Shown here piece after piece: positions 17,349-26,752 of a DNA stretch of 64,000 nt. The notes under the pieces were generated by a model, which searched no databases, had not been told where the DNA came from, and saw only the letters and a program-made list of their open reading frames with translations. This stretch comes from Candidatus Melainabacteria bacterium (lineage in GTDB: Bacteria; Cyanobacteriota; Vampirovibrionia; Obscuribacterales; Obscuribacteraceae). A program made the position numbers and the translations under genes. Within the stretch, counting starts at the first letter, position 1, and each line of letters starts with the position of its first letter. Where the stretch lies: the NCBI GenBank assembly GCA_003151275.1, contig PLXC01000026.1, forward strand, positions 62,001-126,000, written 5' to 3'.

Positions 17349-18053
17349 TCAGCGCTTAAAAGGGCTGCTAAAGTCCATGGTTGATTCAACAATCATTGTG
17401 CCGGCAAGCTCATCGCCGATTCGTAAACCGTCCTCTCTGCTGTATGCGCGGTAGCTTTCAAGCGGTAACACGATAGCAACATAGACCATTCCAACAATGT
17501 TAATAAGGCTCATCACAGCTTCATTAAGCCAACCGAAGGGGCTAAATTTTAGCAAGAGCGGCACAGTTTGAAGCACGACGAATGGGGCCAGCAAAATGAT
17601 ATTGCGCAAAACGGATTGAAGAATTGTCGGGGGCTCGCCTGTGTGTGCATCGACGACGCGCAATCCCATCAGATTTTTGCCAATACCGCGACCGCCGAAC
17701 AGGTAGTCACGTCCTAGCAAAGCCACGACGAGAACAATTTGCAGAGGAATAAATCGGTTCACAAAGGGAATCATGGCGACGATTACACCGGCTAGATATG
17801 CCGCTGCGAAGTCGAACAATAGGGCCACGATTCTCTTATTGGGATCGGTTTTGCGCGGTTCAATAAATTCTTCGTCGTCGTCAGACGTGTCTTGGGCTGG
17901 AGCGCCACCACGGTTTGGCGACCAGTCCGGCAAGTTGGAGTCATCCTGTGCTGGTGATTGACCAAAACCGGGCACGGCAGAGCGGTCAGGTTGCTTTCCC
18001 CGAATTCCTGGTCTGGCAGGCTTGCGCCCTGGATTGCCAAATGATTTTGTCAT
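17349..18053 (-). CDS. RDD-family membrane protein
   Basis: About 234 residues from the ATG at 18053; a GTG three bases earlier is also possible, and AGGAG immediately precedes both. A Pro/Gly/Asp-rich cytoplasmic N-terminus (about 70 residues) leads to the RDD signature: Lys-Arg-Ile-Val-Ala-Leu-Leu-Phe-Asp-Phe in the first helix, then Gly-Arg-Gly-Ile-Gly-Lys-Asn-Leu-Met-Gly-Leu-Arg-Val-Val-Asp. Four to five membrane helices follow. RDD proteins are inner-membrane proteins, some linked to ion exchange; the function here is unknown. It probably shares a transcript with the downstream Rossmann/SCP2-like gene. Confidence 0.8.
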   Translation of the reverse strand: MTKSFGNPGRKPARPGIRGKQPDRSAVPGFGQSPAQDDSNLPDWSPNRGGAPAQDTSDDDEEFIEPRKTDPNKRIVALLFDFAAAYLAGVIVAMIPFVNRFIPLQIVLVVALLGRDYLFGGRGIGKNLMGLRVVDAHTGEPPTILQSVLRNIILLAPFVVLQTVPLLLKFSPFGWLNEAVMSLINIVGMVYVAIVLPLESYRAYSREDGLRIGDELAGTMIVESTMDFSSPFKR

Positions 18054-18244
18054 CACTCCTGTTCCAGCATCACTCCATCATACTGTTCCCTTTCTCTCGA
18101 GAAAACTTACATAACCCTTGATTTGCAAAGGCGAAAAAATGGTGATGACGGCTCTATTTTGCGGTTTTCAGCGTTAGTATGACCTTGTACGAACAAGCAC
18201 AGGTGCATCCATTACTGCGCCCGGAAGACAAGGAGTTAGCTGAG

Positions 18245-19453
18245 ATGGTTGATAAGGATTCCCAAACGGTAATCGTAGACGGTTTGCGCTCTGCATTTGG
18301 AAAAATGGGGGGCAATTTCAAAGCGATACCCGCCATCGATTTGGCAGCGCCGTTGATCAAGGCATTACTCGAAAAGCACAAGGTTCCTGGCGATGGAGTG
18401 GACGAAGTTATCCTTGGACAAGTCTTGCAGGCTGGTTGCGGGCAAATTCCTTCTCGTCAAGCGCTCTTGAAAGCAGGTTTACCGGTCACGTGTGAATCTA
18501 CAACCGTAAACAAGGTTTGTGCCTCAGGCATGAGGGCAGTGACACTGGGTGATTTGCGCATTCGGGCAGGCGACGGCGACATTATCATCGCTGGTGGCAT
18601 GGAATCGATGAGTCAAGCTCCTTATCTTGTTGAAGCCAATTCTGCTCGCTTCGGAAAGCGCATGGGCCATGTCGAATTCAAGGACGCTATGCTACAAGAT
18701 GGACTAGAGTGCCCAGTTGCTGGCGTTCATATGGCTGTGCATGGGGCGAAAGTCGCTCAGGAGTTTAAAATTTCACGGGAAGACCAAGATCAATGGGCAT
18801 TGAGAAGCCATCTTCGGGCAATCAAAGCACAAGAAAACGGTGCCTTTGCCGACGAAATTCTCCCTATCAACGTGCCCCAAGGCAAGGGGCAAACAAAATC
18901 AATTGACAAGGATGAGTCTCCGCGCGCTGATACCAACATCGAAGCCCTGAAGTCGTTGAAACCCGTCTTTGATCAAGAGGGCACAATTACCGCTGGTAAT
19001 GCACCTGGTGTCAATGACGGTGCGGCCGTTTTGCTTTTAATGAGCCCTAGTAAGGCCAAGGAAATGGGCGTCAAGCCATTGGCGAGGATCGTTGCGCACG
19101 CGTCTATTGGTCAAGACGTACCTTATCTGGCGACGGTGCCTGCTTTGGCAATGGAAAAGGCTTTGAAAAAAGCGGGAATGACGATCGACCAAATCGATCT
19201 TATTGAAATCAATGAAGCATTTGCCTCGGTTGCGCTCAAGTCCATCGACATGCTGGGCGTTGATCCAGAGAAAGTGAATGTAAATGGCGGAGCGATTGCG
19301 CTCGGTCATCCAATTGGCGCTAGTGGCGCTCGTATCCTGTTGACGCTAGCTAAAGAGATGAAGCGACGTGGTGTTAAATATGGTGCGGCAGCAATTTGCT
19401 CGGGGACTGCTCAAGGTGATTGTGTAATTCTATCCAGAGAGGGTCTTGACTAA
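18245..19453 (+). CDS. Thiolase (acetyl-CoA acetyltransferase family)
   Basis: The ATG at 18245 is chosen because AAGGAG precedes it by 9 bases and the resulting 402 residues match thiolases; an ATG at 18179 adds 22 residues. The nucleophilic cysteine is Cys92 in Val-Asn-Lys-Val-Cys-Ala-Ser-Gly-Met. The second signature, Asn-Gly-Gly-Ala-Ile-Ala-Leu-Gly-His-Pro-Ile-Gly-Ala-Ser-Gly, and the C-terminal Cys-Ser-Gly-Thr-Ala-Gln-Gly-Asp are intact. The enzyme either condenses two acetyl-CoA or cleaves beta-ketoacyl-CoA. It could serve the aromatic acyl-CoA genes at 33.7-39.6 kb, but it lies apart from them and directly before ligA (3-base gap), so a general fatty-acid or acetoacetyl-CoA role is equally likely. 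Confidence 0.93.
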   Translation: MVDKDSQTVIVDGLRSAFGKMGGNFKAIPAIDLAAPLIKALLEKHKVPGDGVDEVILGQVLQAGCGQIPSRQALLKAGLPVTCESTTVNKVCASGMRAVTLGDLRIRAGDGDIIIAGGMESMSQAPYLVEANSARFGKRMGHVEFKDAMLQDGLECPVAGVHMAVHGAKVAQEFKISREDQDQWALRSHLRAIKAQENGAFADEILPINVPQGKGQTKSIDKDESPRADTNIEALKSLKPVFDQEGTITAGNAPGVNDGAAVLLLMSPSKAKEMGVKPLARIVAHASIGQDVPYLATVPALAMEKALKKAGMTIDQIDLIEINEAFASVALKSIDMLGVDPEKVNVNGGAIALGHPIGASGARILLTLAKEMKRRGVKYGAAAICSGTAQGDCVILSREGLD

Positions 19454-19456
19454 ACG

Positions 19457-21547
19457 ATGTCGACAAATCAGCAAACGACAACTGTAGAAGATGCGCGCAA
19501 GCGCATTGAAACACTGACTCGGGAGGTCGAGCACCACCGATTTTCTTATTACGTGCTTGATCGTCCTGAAATTTCTGACAGTGATTTCGATAAACTTTTC
19601 CATGAACTGGAAGATCTCGAACAGAAATTTCCCGATCTTCGTTTGCCTGGCAGTCCGACTCAAAAAGTGGGAGCCGCTCCCAGCACCGAGTTCAAATCTG
19701 TGAAACATCGCATTGGTTTGCTTAGTCTTGCCAACGCGATGTCCTACGATGATTTAGATCGGTGGCAAGAAAGATTGGTTCGAGCCCTTGATAATGCCGC
19801 ACACAATTTGAATTATGTTTGCGAGTTGAAGATTGACGGACTTTCGATTGCTCTAACTTACAAAGATGGACTTCTTGTTGAAGGCGCCACCAGGGGTAAT
19901 GGCGAGGTTGGTGAGGACGTAACACTTAACTTGCGCACAATCTCGGCTCTGCCAAAACAATTGAAGCCCTTGCACTTGCCTGATGGACGTGAGCACACGC
20001 CGGCATTAATCGAGGTGCGCGGCGAAGTTTACATGCCGGTGAGCAGTTTTACTGCTTTGAATAAAGGACTGGAAGACGAGGGCGAAGCAACCTTCGCCAA
20101 TCCCCGCAACGCTGCCAGCGGTTCGCTGCGGCAAAAAGATCCTCGTAAAACCGCCAAGCGCAAACTGGCGTTGTGGACCTACTTCATCTATGTTACCGAC
20201 AGTGAAATCAAACAACCCAGCAATCATTTTGAAAATTTAGAGCTTCTGCAAAACTTGGGTTTTCCTGTTGAACCCAACAAACGCCTGGCTGCTTCGGTTG
20301 AGGCGGTCAAACAATTTTGTCAAGATTGGTTCGACAAAAAGCACGATCTCGATTATCAAACAGATGGAGTTGTTGTAAAACTCAACGACCGTACGCTTTG
20401 GGATCAAGTCGGTTCCACCGCCCATAGTCCTCGCTGGGCTGTAGCATTCAAGTATCCTCCGGAGGAAGTTGATACCGTCATCGATGCCATTCATTTCGAC
20501 GTCGGCAGGACCGGTGCGGTGACACCAGTTGCCTGGTTGAGGCCAGTCAAGCTGGCCGGGACCACGGTTAAACGCGCCACCCTACACAATGCCGAACAAA
20601 TTCGTCGATTGGATGTACGCGTCGGTGACACCGTAGTTGTCAGAAAAGCTGGCGAAATTATTCCTGAAGTGTTGAGCGTAAAGGTTGAAAATCGGCCCGC
20701 CTACTCGCAACCATTTGTCTACCCAACCACCTGTCCCGTGTGCGAAACGCCGTTGGAGCGAATCGGCAGCGAAGTAGTATTTCGCTGCCCCAATACGTTC
20801 GGCTGCCCGTCCCAAGTGCGCAGACGCATCGAACACTGGGTCGGACGTGATGCGATGGACGTGGATGGTGTGGGTGAATCTTTAATTGACCAATTGGTAT
20901 CAAGCAGTTTGGTCACACGCGTCTCCGATCTCTACCGGCTTACCGAAACGCAGTTGCTTACGCTGCCTCGACTGGCGAAAAAATCAGCTCAAAATATTTT
21001 GGCAGCGATTGATGTTTCACGCAGGAGACCGCTGCCAAATTTGATCTTCGCTCTGGGCATTCGTCATGTGGGAACTACCGGTGCGGAACTGCTTGCTGAA
21101 AAATATCAGTCTCTCGAAAAGCTTGCTGCCGCCTCTGCAGACGATATCGCCGGCATCGAAGGAGTCGGCCCGGCAATATCTGAGGGTGTTGTCGAATTTT
21201 TTCAGCATCCCCAAACAGCTAAATTGATTGAAGAATTGAAAGAAGCTGGAGTTACTCTCGAAACTATTGTTTCGGACGCTGAGTCAGCCAGAGCACTGCC
21301 CCAAACCCTGGCGGGAAAATCCTTTGTTTTGACCGGTACGCTTGAAACCATGGAACGCGATACCGCCGAAAAGAACATTAAACGTCGGGGCGGCAAAGTG
21401 TCGTCGTCAGTTTCCAAAAAAACTGACTATGTAATTGTCGGAGCAAGTCCAGGTTCTAAGCTTTCTAAAGCACAAGAACTTGGTATAACAATAATTGACG
21501 AGGCTCAATTTCGTAAGCTAACTGAAGATCCAGACGGCACGTCCTGA
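19457..21547 (+). CDS. ligA: NAD-dependent DNA ligase
   Basis: The 696-residue product has the full LigA layout: N-terminal Ia domain with Tyr-Tyr-Val-Leu-Asp near residues 31-35, adenylation domain with the nucleophile Lys125 in Glu-Leu-Lys-Ile-Asp-Gly, OB fold, four-cysteine zinc finger (Cys-Pro-Val-Cys ... Cys-Pro-Asn-Thr-Phe-Gly-Cys), helix-hairpin-helix repeats and a C-terminal BRCT domain (about residues 615-690). It seals nicks in replication and repair using NAD. It begins 3 bases after the thiolase stop, so it is likely co-transcribed with it. Confidence 0.98.
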   Translation: MSTNQQTTTVEDARKRIETLTREVEHHRFSYYVLDRPEISDSDFDKLFHELEDLEQKFPDLRLPGSPTQKVGAAPSTEFKSVKHRIGLLSLANAMSYDDLDRWQERLVRALDNAAHNLNYVCELKIDGLSIALTYKDGLLVEGATRGNGEVGEDVTLNLRTISALPKQLKPLHLPDGREHTPALIEVRGEVYMPVSSFTALNKGLEDEGEATFANPRNAASGSLRQKDPRKTAKRKLALWTYFIYVTDSEIKQPSNHFENLELLQNLGFPVEPNKRLAASVEAVKQFCQDWFDKKHDLDYQTDGVVVKLNDRTLWDQVGSTAHSPRWAVAFKYPPEEVDTVIDAIHFDVGRTGAVTPVAWLRPVKLAGTTVKRATLHNAEQIRRLDVRVGDTVVVRKAGEIIPEVLSVKVENRPAYSQPFVYPTTCPVCETPLERIGSEVVFRCPNTFGCPSQVRRRIEHWVGRDAMDVDGVGESLIDQLVSSSLVTRVSDLYRLTETQLLTLPRLAKKSAQNILAAIDVSRRRPLPNLIFALGIRHVGTTGAELLAEKYQSLEKLAAASADDIAGIEGVGPAISEGVVEFFQHPQTAKLIEELKEAGVTLETIVSDAESARALPQTLAGKSFVLTGTLETMERDTAEKNIKRRGGKVSSSVSKKTDYVIVGASPGSKLSKAQELGITIIDEAQFRKLTEDPDGTS

Positions 21548-21595
21548 TCAGCTATTTCCCAATCTCGGCAGCGTGAGTAAAACAGAGTCGTAGGC

Positions 21596-22633
21596 TTGAG
21601 AAAACTTACCAGCACGATAGTTTCGCTAAGTTTGACACTAAGTTTTAGTGTTACTTATTTTGGGCAATCTTGTGGTGCCAAAGTAAAGGCACCAAACACA
21701 GAAGATCCGATGCTGAAAAACCATGACTTGGGCATGGCTTTTATCGCTAAGGGTGACTGGGACAGTGCTATAGATGCATTCCTGCAGTCTGTTTATTTTG
21801 CCAGAAACAATTATGCACCCGATTCTTACCACTATTTGGCCGTCTCTTATATGGCAAAGGGGCAAGACCTAAAAGCAATTGAAGCCGGCAAAAAGGCGGT
21901 TGAGCAGAGCACAGGCGGTGCCTTCAAAACTCATATTCTTTTGGCTGAACTCTACTTGCGCAACAAAAGACTAGACGAAGCTGATGCCGAGTGCTCATTG
22001 GCCATGGATGCAGACAGTCATACCGAAGAAAATCTTCGTGGTCATTATCTTTACGGGAAAGTTTTTGAAGCCAGGGATAGTCCATGGCAAGCTCAGCTAC
22101 AGTACGAATATGCGTTAGGTGATAAGCCTTGGACTTTTACTGATGCCTGGATGGCATATACAGAGCTAATGATGAAGCAGAAGAATTGGGTTTCTGCTAT
22201 CGCTCAATTTAACGACATGATCAAGAGCGAAAAGGTGCTCAAAGGCATGAACTATCCACACCTTTACTTAGATCTTGGCATTTGCTTGCTGGCTAAAGGC
22301 GATCACCAGGGCGCCATGCAAAACTGGCATAAAGGGCTGAGTTTGAATATGGCCGAGCCCGACATTCATTTGCAACTTGGGATGATGTTTGACGCAGAGA
22401 AACACATCTCATCAGCAATTAAGGAATACAAGGAATTTGTGCGTTATTCCACTGACCCAAGAAAAATTGGAAAAGCTAAGCAGCGGCTGGAGATGCTAGA
22501 ACAAGCGGTGGCTCCGCCGGAAGCTCCTTATCAGGTCAAACCATCTCCCGCCATGCGCAAGCAGCAGGAGCTAGAAAATGGCAGAGGGGCTCCACCCAAA
22601 GAAGACCCCGCGGACAAAGATCCGGGCTTCTAG
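21596..22633 (+). CDS. Secreted TPR-repeat protein
   Basis: The product has 345 residues from a TTG start. A Sec signal peptide (about residues 1-25) precedes a Cys-Gly-Ala segment, but the residues before the Cys are a poor lipobox. TPR motifs follow from about residue 42 to 300 (Ala-x-x-Gly-Asp-Trp-Asp-Ser-Ala-Ile, Ala-Lys-Gly-Gln-Asp-Leu-Lys-Ala-Ile and others), ending in a charged Pro-rich tail. TPRs mediate protein contacts; no enzyme motif is visible. It lies 48 bases after ligA and before two kinase genes. Confidence 0.8.
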   Translation: MRKLTSTIVSLSLTLSFSVTYFGQSCGAKVKAPNTEDPMLKNHDLGMAFIAKGDWDSAIDAFLQSVYFARNNYAPDSYHYLAVSYMAKGQDLKAIEAGKKAVEQSTGGAFKTHILLAELYLRNKRLDEADAECSLAMDADSHTEENLRGHYLYGKVFEARDSPWQAQLQYEYALGDKPWTFTDAWMAYTELMMKQKNWVSAIAQFNDMIKSEKVLKGMNYPHLYLDLGICLLAKGDHQGAMQNWHKGLSLNMAEPDIHLQLGMMFDAEKHISSAIKEYKEFVRYSTDPRKIGKAKQRLEMLEQAVAPPEAPYQVKPSPAMRKQQELENGRGAPPKEDPADKDPGF

Positions 22634-22642
22634 CTTAACCAT

Positions 22643-22687
22643 CCTATACACAGATAACATCTGTCCCTATGCATAGATAACATTTAT
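22643..22687. repeat. Short tandem repeat after the TPR gene
   Basis: Two 22-23 base units (22643-22664 and 22665-22687) share CCTAT.CA.AGATAACAT. They start 9 bases after the TPR gene stop and lie upstream of the first kinase gene. Function unknown. Confidence 0.65.
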
Positions 22688-22763
22688 CCACCAAGGAAGC
22701 GCTTGCCCCTTTGGGTTTTATTGATTTAGGGCAGAACTAAGTTAGGCGCGTTAGGTAACACGT

Positions 22764-24878
22764 TTGGCTAACGAAAAGATAACAAATAACGAAAAGATAC
22801 TAGGTTATGGCGATCGCTGGAGCAGTGCAGCACTGTGGCTGAAGGCGATATTCCTTCTGCCGCCCTGGTTGTACTTGTTGGTGCCGTTAGTCGGCTTAGC
22901 GTTTGCTAAATGTGGACCGTTTGTTTTTCAAGCTGGATATCCGGTTCTCCTGATGTTGGGACTACTTTATTTTGTCGATGACGTTTTGCGCCGGAAAATT
23001 AAGATCGACGATAACTTAATAACCTTTGGATTTAATCGCTACAAGCTTGCTGATTTATCCTCAGTTGGATTGGTCTACTCACAAAATGGAATCACTCCAA
23101 CCGGGCTTCTGCTTTATTTTGGCTCTGGAAAAAAATTGGAGCTGAATCTCGGTCGGTTGCGTTATGAAGAGTTTGAGAAGTTATTGAACCTGATCGAAAA
23201 TCGAGTTCCGCATTGCACCATCGACCCTGTCATAACTACATTGTGCAAGAGCAAAAAATTAGCCCGCAAAGCCGCTTTAGAAGAATCAGACCGTACGGAA
23301 ATAAAATATCATTCTCGTCGAGTGATCAAAGAGGTTTCCACAACGTTTTTGGATACGGCGGAGAGTTGGTCGCGGTTGGGTCCTTCCCTTACTTTGCTCA
23401 TCGCTGCGCCGCTGTGGTTAACGTGGATCAAGACAGTATATTCAATTCCGATGAGTGCTTTTTCACCCGGGAATGCAAGTATTGCGCTGCAAGAAAAGTT
23501 GACGGAAATGATGATGGCACTGGAGTATGCTTTAGGTAAGGGTGTTGCGGATGGCAGTTCAATTTTGTGGAATCTGGTCTCAAACCCTGTTATAGCAATT
23601 TGTTTGGCGTTATTCTTGATACCAATTCTATATCAATTCTTGCGCTTGTTATTCAAGCCAAATCGTTTAGTGATGGATGCCACCGGTGCACATTTAAATT
23701 TGCAGTCGGGTGGGTTGAGCATTCCGATCGATTCTTCGAATTGGAGTCAGATAAATCGTGCGTCGCTCGTCAAGCCCACACTGTCGGCAGGTCCTGACCA
23801 CTGGTCAATCCGTCTGGCGGGCGCGAGCAATTCGAATAAATTGAATCTTGAACTCGCTGCACTTACTCCAGATGATCGAATTAGATTTAGCAGAGCACTG
23901 GAACGTTTTGCACCACATTGTGCAGCAGATACCGAATTGATGGAAACCTTGCTGCCTCGACAGGCAAACAGTTACACTGAATTGTGGTTGCAGTCTCTTG
24001 CCGCCCCGCCTGAACGGGCCAGCCTGGAGCCGCTGTCAGCAGGACGTGTGCTGCAAGATGGAAAGTTTGAAGTGCTTCGACGAGTAGGCGTGGGCGGACA
24101 AGGTGCTGCTTATTTGTGCAAACAACATTTGGATACGCAGCCGCCTTCGACACTTCAAGTTGTCTTGAAAGAAACGATCATTCCGGTGTTTGTCGAAGCT
24201 GAAATTCGCAAGCAAGCCTTGGAGAGATTCGAGCAAGAAGCGCGCATATTGCGCGATCTCGATAGCGAACATATCGTTGGACTATTGGATTATTTTGTCG
24301 AGGATCATCGCGGTTATCTTGTCTTGGAATGGGTTGACGGCAAGTCTCTGCGTCAAGTAATTGAGGATCGTGGTGCTCTGCCCGAAGAACAAGTTAAACA
24401 GCTGTGTGAGCAGATGTGCAGCGTGTTGGAATATTTGCATGCCAAATCCGTTATCCATAGAGACTTCACTCCAGACAATTTGATCTTGCAGAAAGATGGG
24501 AAGTTAAAGCTAATCGATTTCAATGTGGCCCAAAGTGAAGAAGAAGGCAGTGGCGTCGTTGTGGGCAAGCAAGCTTACATGCCGGCGGAGCAGTTCCGCG
24601 GCAAACCGACAACCCAAAGTGATATTTATGCGATGGGCGCAACGCTGTTTTTCTTGTTGACAGGACAGGATCCTGAGCCTATTACCCAGTCATTGGTGCG
24701 TGAAACACAGCCAAGGGTGAGCGAGATGATGGATCAAATTATTCAGAAATGCACTGCTTTGGCCACTACCGAACGGTTTAAGTCAGTTGACGAGGTTGCC
24801 GCGGCCATGTCCTCTCAAGTCGTCACTTTTTCATCCACAATCAAAGTTGAACAAGAAGCGATAAAGGTGGACGCCTGA
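22764..24878 (+). CDS. Membrane Ser/Thr protein kinase with DFN in place of DFG
   Basis: The product has 704 residues from a TTG start. Unusually, the membrane part is N-terminal: hydrophobic segments near residues 28-50, 60-75, 210-230 and 265-292. The kinase domain spans about residues 431-690. Gly-Val-Gly-Gly-Gln-Gly is the glycine loop, a Val-Val-Leu-Lys-Glu lysine follows near 465, and the catalytic loop is His565-Arg-Asp567-Phe-Thr-Pro-Asp-Asn. The metal-binding motif reads Asp585-Phe-Asn587 rather than Asp-Phe-Gly; the Asp is kept, so activity is still plausible. Ala-Glu-Gln-Phe-Arg-Gly replaces the usual APE. The stop overlaps the next kinase gene by one base. Confidence 0.88.
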   Translation: MANEKITNNEKILGYGDRWSSAALWLKAIFLLPPWLYLLVPLVGLAFAKCGPFVFQAGYPVLLMLGLLYFVDDVLRRKIKIDDNLITFGFNRYKLADLSSVGLVYSQNGITPTGLLLYFGSGKKLELNLGRLRYEEFEKLLNLIENRVPHCTIDPVITTLCKSKKLARKAALEESDRTEIKYHSRRVIKEVSTTFLDTAESWSRLGPSLTLLIAAPLWLTWIKTVYSIPMSAFSPGNASIALQEKLTEMMMALEYALGKGVADGSSILWNLVSNPVIAICLALFLIPILYQFLRLLFKPNRLVMDATGAHLNLQSGGLSIPIDSSNWSQINRASLVKPTLSAGPDHWSIRLAGASNSNKLNLELAALTPDDRIRFSRALERFAPHCAADTELMETLLPRQANSYTELWLQSLAAPPERASLEPLSAGRVLQDGKFEVLRRVGVGGQGAAYLCKQHLDTQPPSTLQVVLKETIIPVFVEAEIRKQALERFEQEARILRDLDSEHIVGLLDYFVEDHRGYLVLEWVDGKSLRQVIEDRGALPEEQVKQLCEQMCSVLEYLHAKSVIHRDFTPDNLILQKDGKLKLIDFNVAQSEEEGSGVVVGKQAYMPAEQFRGKPTTQSDIYAMGATLFFLLTGQDPEPITQSLVRETQPRVSEMMDQIIQKCTALATTERFKSVDEVAAAMSSQVVTFSSTIKVEQEAIKVDA

Positions 24879-26317
24879 TGGCTGAGTTGACTGTTACCAC
24901 AAGCTACGAGTCGCCGCTCACCAAATCCGCCACCACTGCATTGCGACTGACCTTTCCAATTTGGGGCATTGTGGCGCCATTGATCGGATGCTTTGGGCTG
25001 ATTGCCATTGTCGCAGCCCTTTTTCAACATTTCTTAGACCCCAGCATGGTCAATTGGGCGGGAGTGCCACTTGCTTGGCTTGCCTTAGCCGTGAGCTGCC
25101 TTCTTTCCATGCGGATTTTGTCTAACAATAGTCTCTTGCTTGATAAAAATGGCATTCAATTTCCAGTACTTTTAAGACCGGGTAATCGTTACGTGCCGTG
25201 GACAGCGATAAGAAAAATCGATGTGCTAGACGGCACCACAACAGATACCACCACAGATTTAGCAGCCCACAAGTTGGTCTTTTACTTTGCACAAGGGCGC
25301 CCACTGAAGCTCGATCTCTGTAACATGAAGCCCTCTGAAATTGAACAGGTGTTGCTGGCTATCGAGATGTGGGGGTTGGCATGTGAGCGCGATCCTAGTT
25401 TGCTCTTACTGCAAGATTCTTTTAAATCGAAAACTGACGAGGATGGCAAAGTCAGTTACACCGCGATGTGGGAAGACGAGCTGCGCAGAAGGTTTTCATC
25501 CACTACTTTTATGCCATTGGCACCAGGGCAGGTGCTGCGCGGGGGCAGCTTGAAAGTGGTGCGCCAATTATCTCTAGGTGGATTGGCGGCGGTGTATTTG
25601 TGTCAACTTGATGAAGCTAAATTGGTCGTGCTCAAGGAAGCTGTTCTTCCTGAAGATGGCGCCAGCGAGATGCGAGATAAAGCCAAGGAACTTTTTGAAC
25701 GAGAATCGCGGTATTTGATGAAGCTGGATCATCGCGGCATCGTTTCTGTATTAGATAATTTTGGCGAGTCAGGCAGAAATTATTTGATGTTGGAGTACGT
25801 AAATGGTCAGGATTTGCGCCAATTCGTCAGACAAAACGGGGCTCAGAAAGAGGACAAAGTGCTGGATTGGAGCATCCAAGCGGCAGGCATTTTGAAGTAT
25901 TTGCACGAGCAAGATCCTCCGATTATCCATCGAGATTTTAGCCCCGACAATTTAGTTTTGCGCGAAGATGGCACCATTGTTGTCATCGATTTTGGTGCTT
26001 CAAATGAATTTCTCAGCAAAGCTACAGGTACTTTTGTTGGTAAGCAGTCGTTCATCGCACCTGAGCAATTCCGAGGCAAATCCGTAGTTCAGAGTGACAT
26101 CTACGCCCTTGGCTGCACGTTGTTTTATTGCCTGACAGGGAAGGAGCCAGAAGCTCTGTCCACATCAAATCCAAGAGATTTAAACAGTGATGTATCCGAA
26201 GAAGTTGCCGAACTAGTTGTTTCTTGTACTCAGCTCGAGGCGCGAAATCGCTATCAGTCTGCAGCTCAACTTTTGCCAGTGCTGAGAAGATTGCATTCTT
26301 CAGTCCGCAGTTCATGA
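24878..26317 (+). CDS. Membrane Ser/Thr protein kinase
   Basis: The product has 479 residues. Two membrane helices lie near residues 25-50 and 60-80, followed by a PH-like linker with a Trp-x-x-Ile segment and the kinase domain from about residue 212. The catalytic loop is His351-Arg-Asp353-Phe-Ser-Pro-Asp-Asn and the metal motif is intact Asp371-Phe-Gly373. Ala-Pro-Glu-Gln-Phe-Arg-Gly marks the activation-segment end. It resembles the upstream kinase in both halves, so the pair probably arose by duplication. The ATG overlaps the upstream TGA by one base (TGATG), which couples their translation and suggests a paired complex or cascade. Confidence 0.9.
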   Translation: MAELTVTTSYESPLTKSATTALRLTFPIWGIVAPLIGCFGLIAIVAALFQHFLDPSMVNWAGVPLAWLALAVSCLLSMRILSNNSLLLDKNGIQFPVLLRPGNRYVPWTAIRKIDVLDGTTTDTTTDLAAHKLVFYFAQGRPLKLDLCNMKPSEIEQVLLAIEMWGLACERDPSLLLLQDSFKSKTDEDGKVSYTAMWEDELRRRFSSTTFMPLAPGQVLRGGSLKVVRQLSLGGLAAVYLCQLDEAKLVVLKEAVLPEDGASEMRDKAKELFERESRYLMKLDHRGIVSVLDNFGESGRNYLMLEYVNGQDLRQFVRQNGAQKEDKVLDWSIQAAGILKYLHEQDPPIIHRDFSPDNLVLREDGTIVVIDFGASNEFLSKATGTFVGKQSFIAPEQFRGKSVVQSDIYALGCTLFYCLTGKEPEALSTSNPRDLNSDVSEEVAELVVSCTQLEARNRYQSAAQLLPVLRRLHSSVRSS

Positions 26318-26344
26318 CGCAGTTCGTGATGGATCCTCCGAGCT

Positions 26345-26617
26345 TTAGTCATGCTTTGTTTTCGCCAATTTCATACGTTTTTTGGGAACGGTATGGCCAT
26401 TGTCAGCCTGTTCAGCCTTAATCTCATCTACAAGTTCGCACCTGTATTCGTTGATTCTGTCTCTGGCTTCAACTGCAAACTCTTTGCCTTCATAACCTGC
26501 TTTCACTACAGCTTTAGCGGCCTTCCTCAAAATTTTCTTTCCGGGACGCGTCGCTAGAACAATGACAGCGCCTATTCCCAAAGGTCCGAGAAGCATTTCG
26601 CCCAATTCTTCAATCAT
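26345..26617 (-). CDS. Small DUF5132-like membrane protein
   Basis: About 90 residues from the ATG at 26617, which has GAGG 9 bases upstream; a TTG at 26626 is the longer alternative. A hydrophobic N-terminal helix (about residues 8-24) is followed by a basic amphipathic segment (Lys-Lys-Ile-Leu-Arg-Lys-Ala-Ala-Lys-Ala-Val-Val-Lys-Ala-Gly-Tyr) and an acidic then basic tail. This is the pattern of DUF5132 proteins, often encoded beside metal P-type ATPases, which is also the context here. Function is unknown; a regulatory or chaperone role for the ATPase is an inference. Confidence 0.6.
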   Translation of the reverse strand: MIEELGEMLLGPLGIGAVIVLATRPGKKILRKAAKAVVKAGYEGKEFAVEARDRINEYRCELVDEIKAEQADNGHTVPKKRMKLAKTKHD

Positions 26618-26752
26618 GTCATTCAACCTCGTTATTAGTTTTGAATAGCTTTTTCGTTGGGTCGCCGTTCTCTTCTGTGTGCACTCACATTGGCGGTTCA
26701 GTTCACCTTGTGCAATCTACTTTGTTTCTGCAGCTCATTTCATATCCGGAGC

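Noticed and set aside
17273..17392. N-terminal extension of the Rossmann/SCP2-like gene from a TTG
   Set aside because: The extension overlaps the RDD gene and the Rossmann-like first strand begins right after the internal ATG at 17272.
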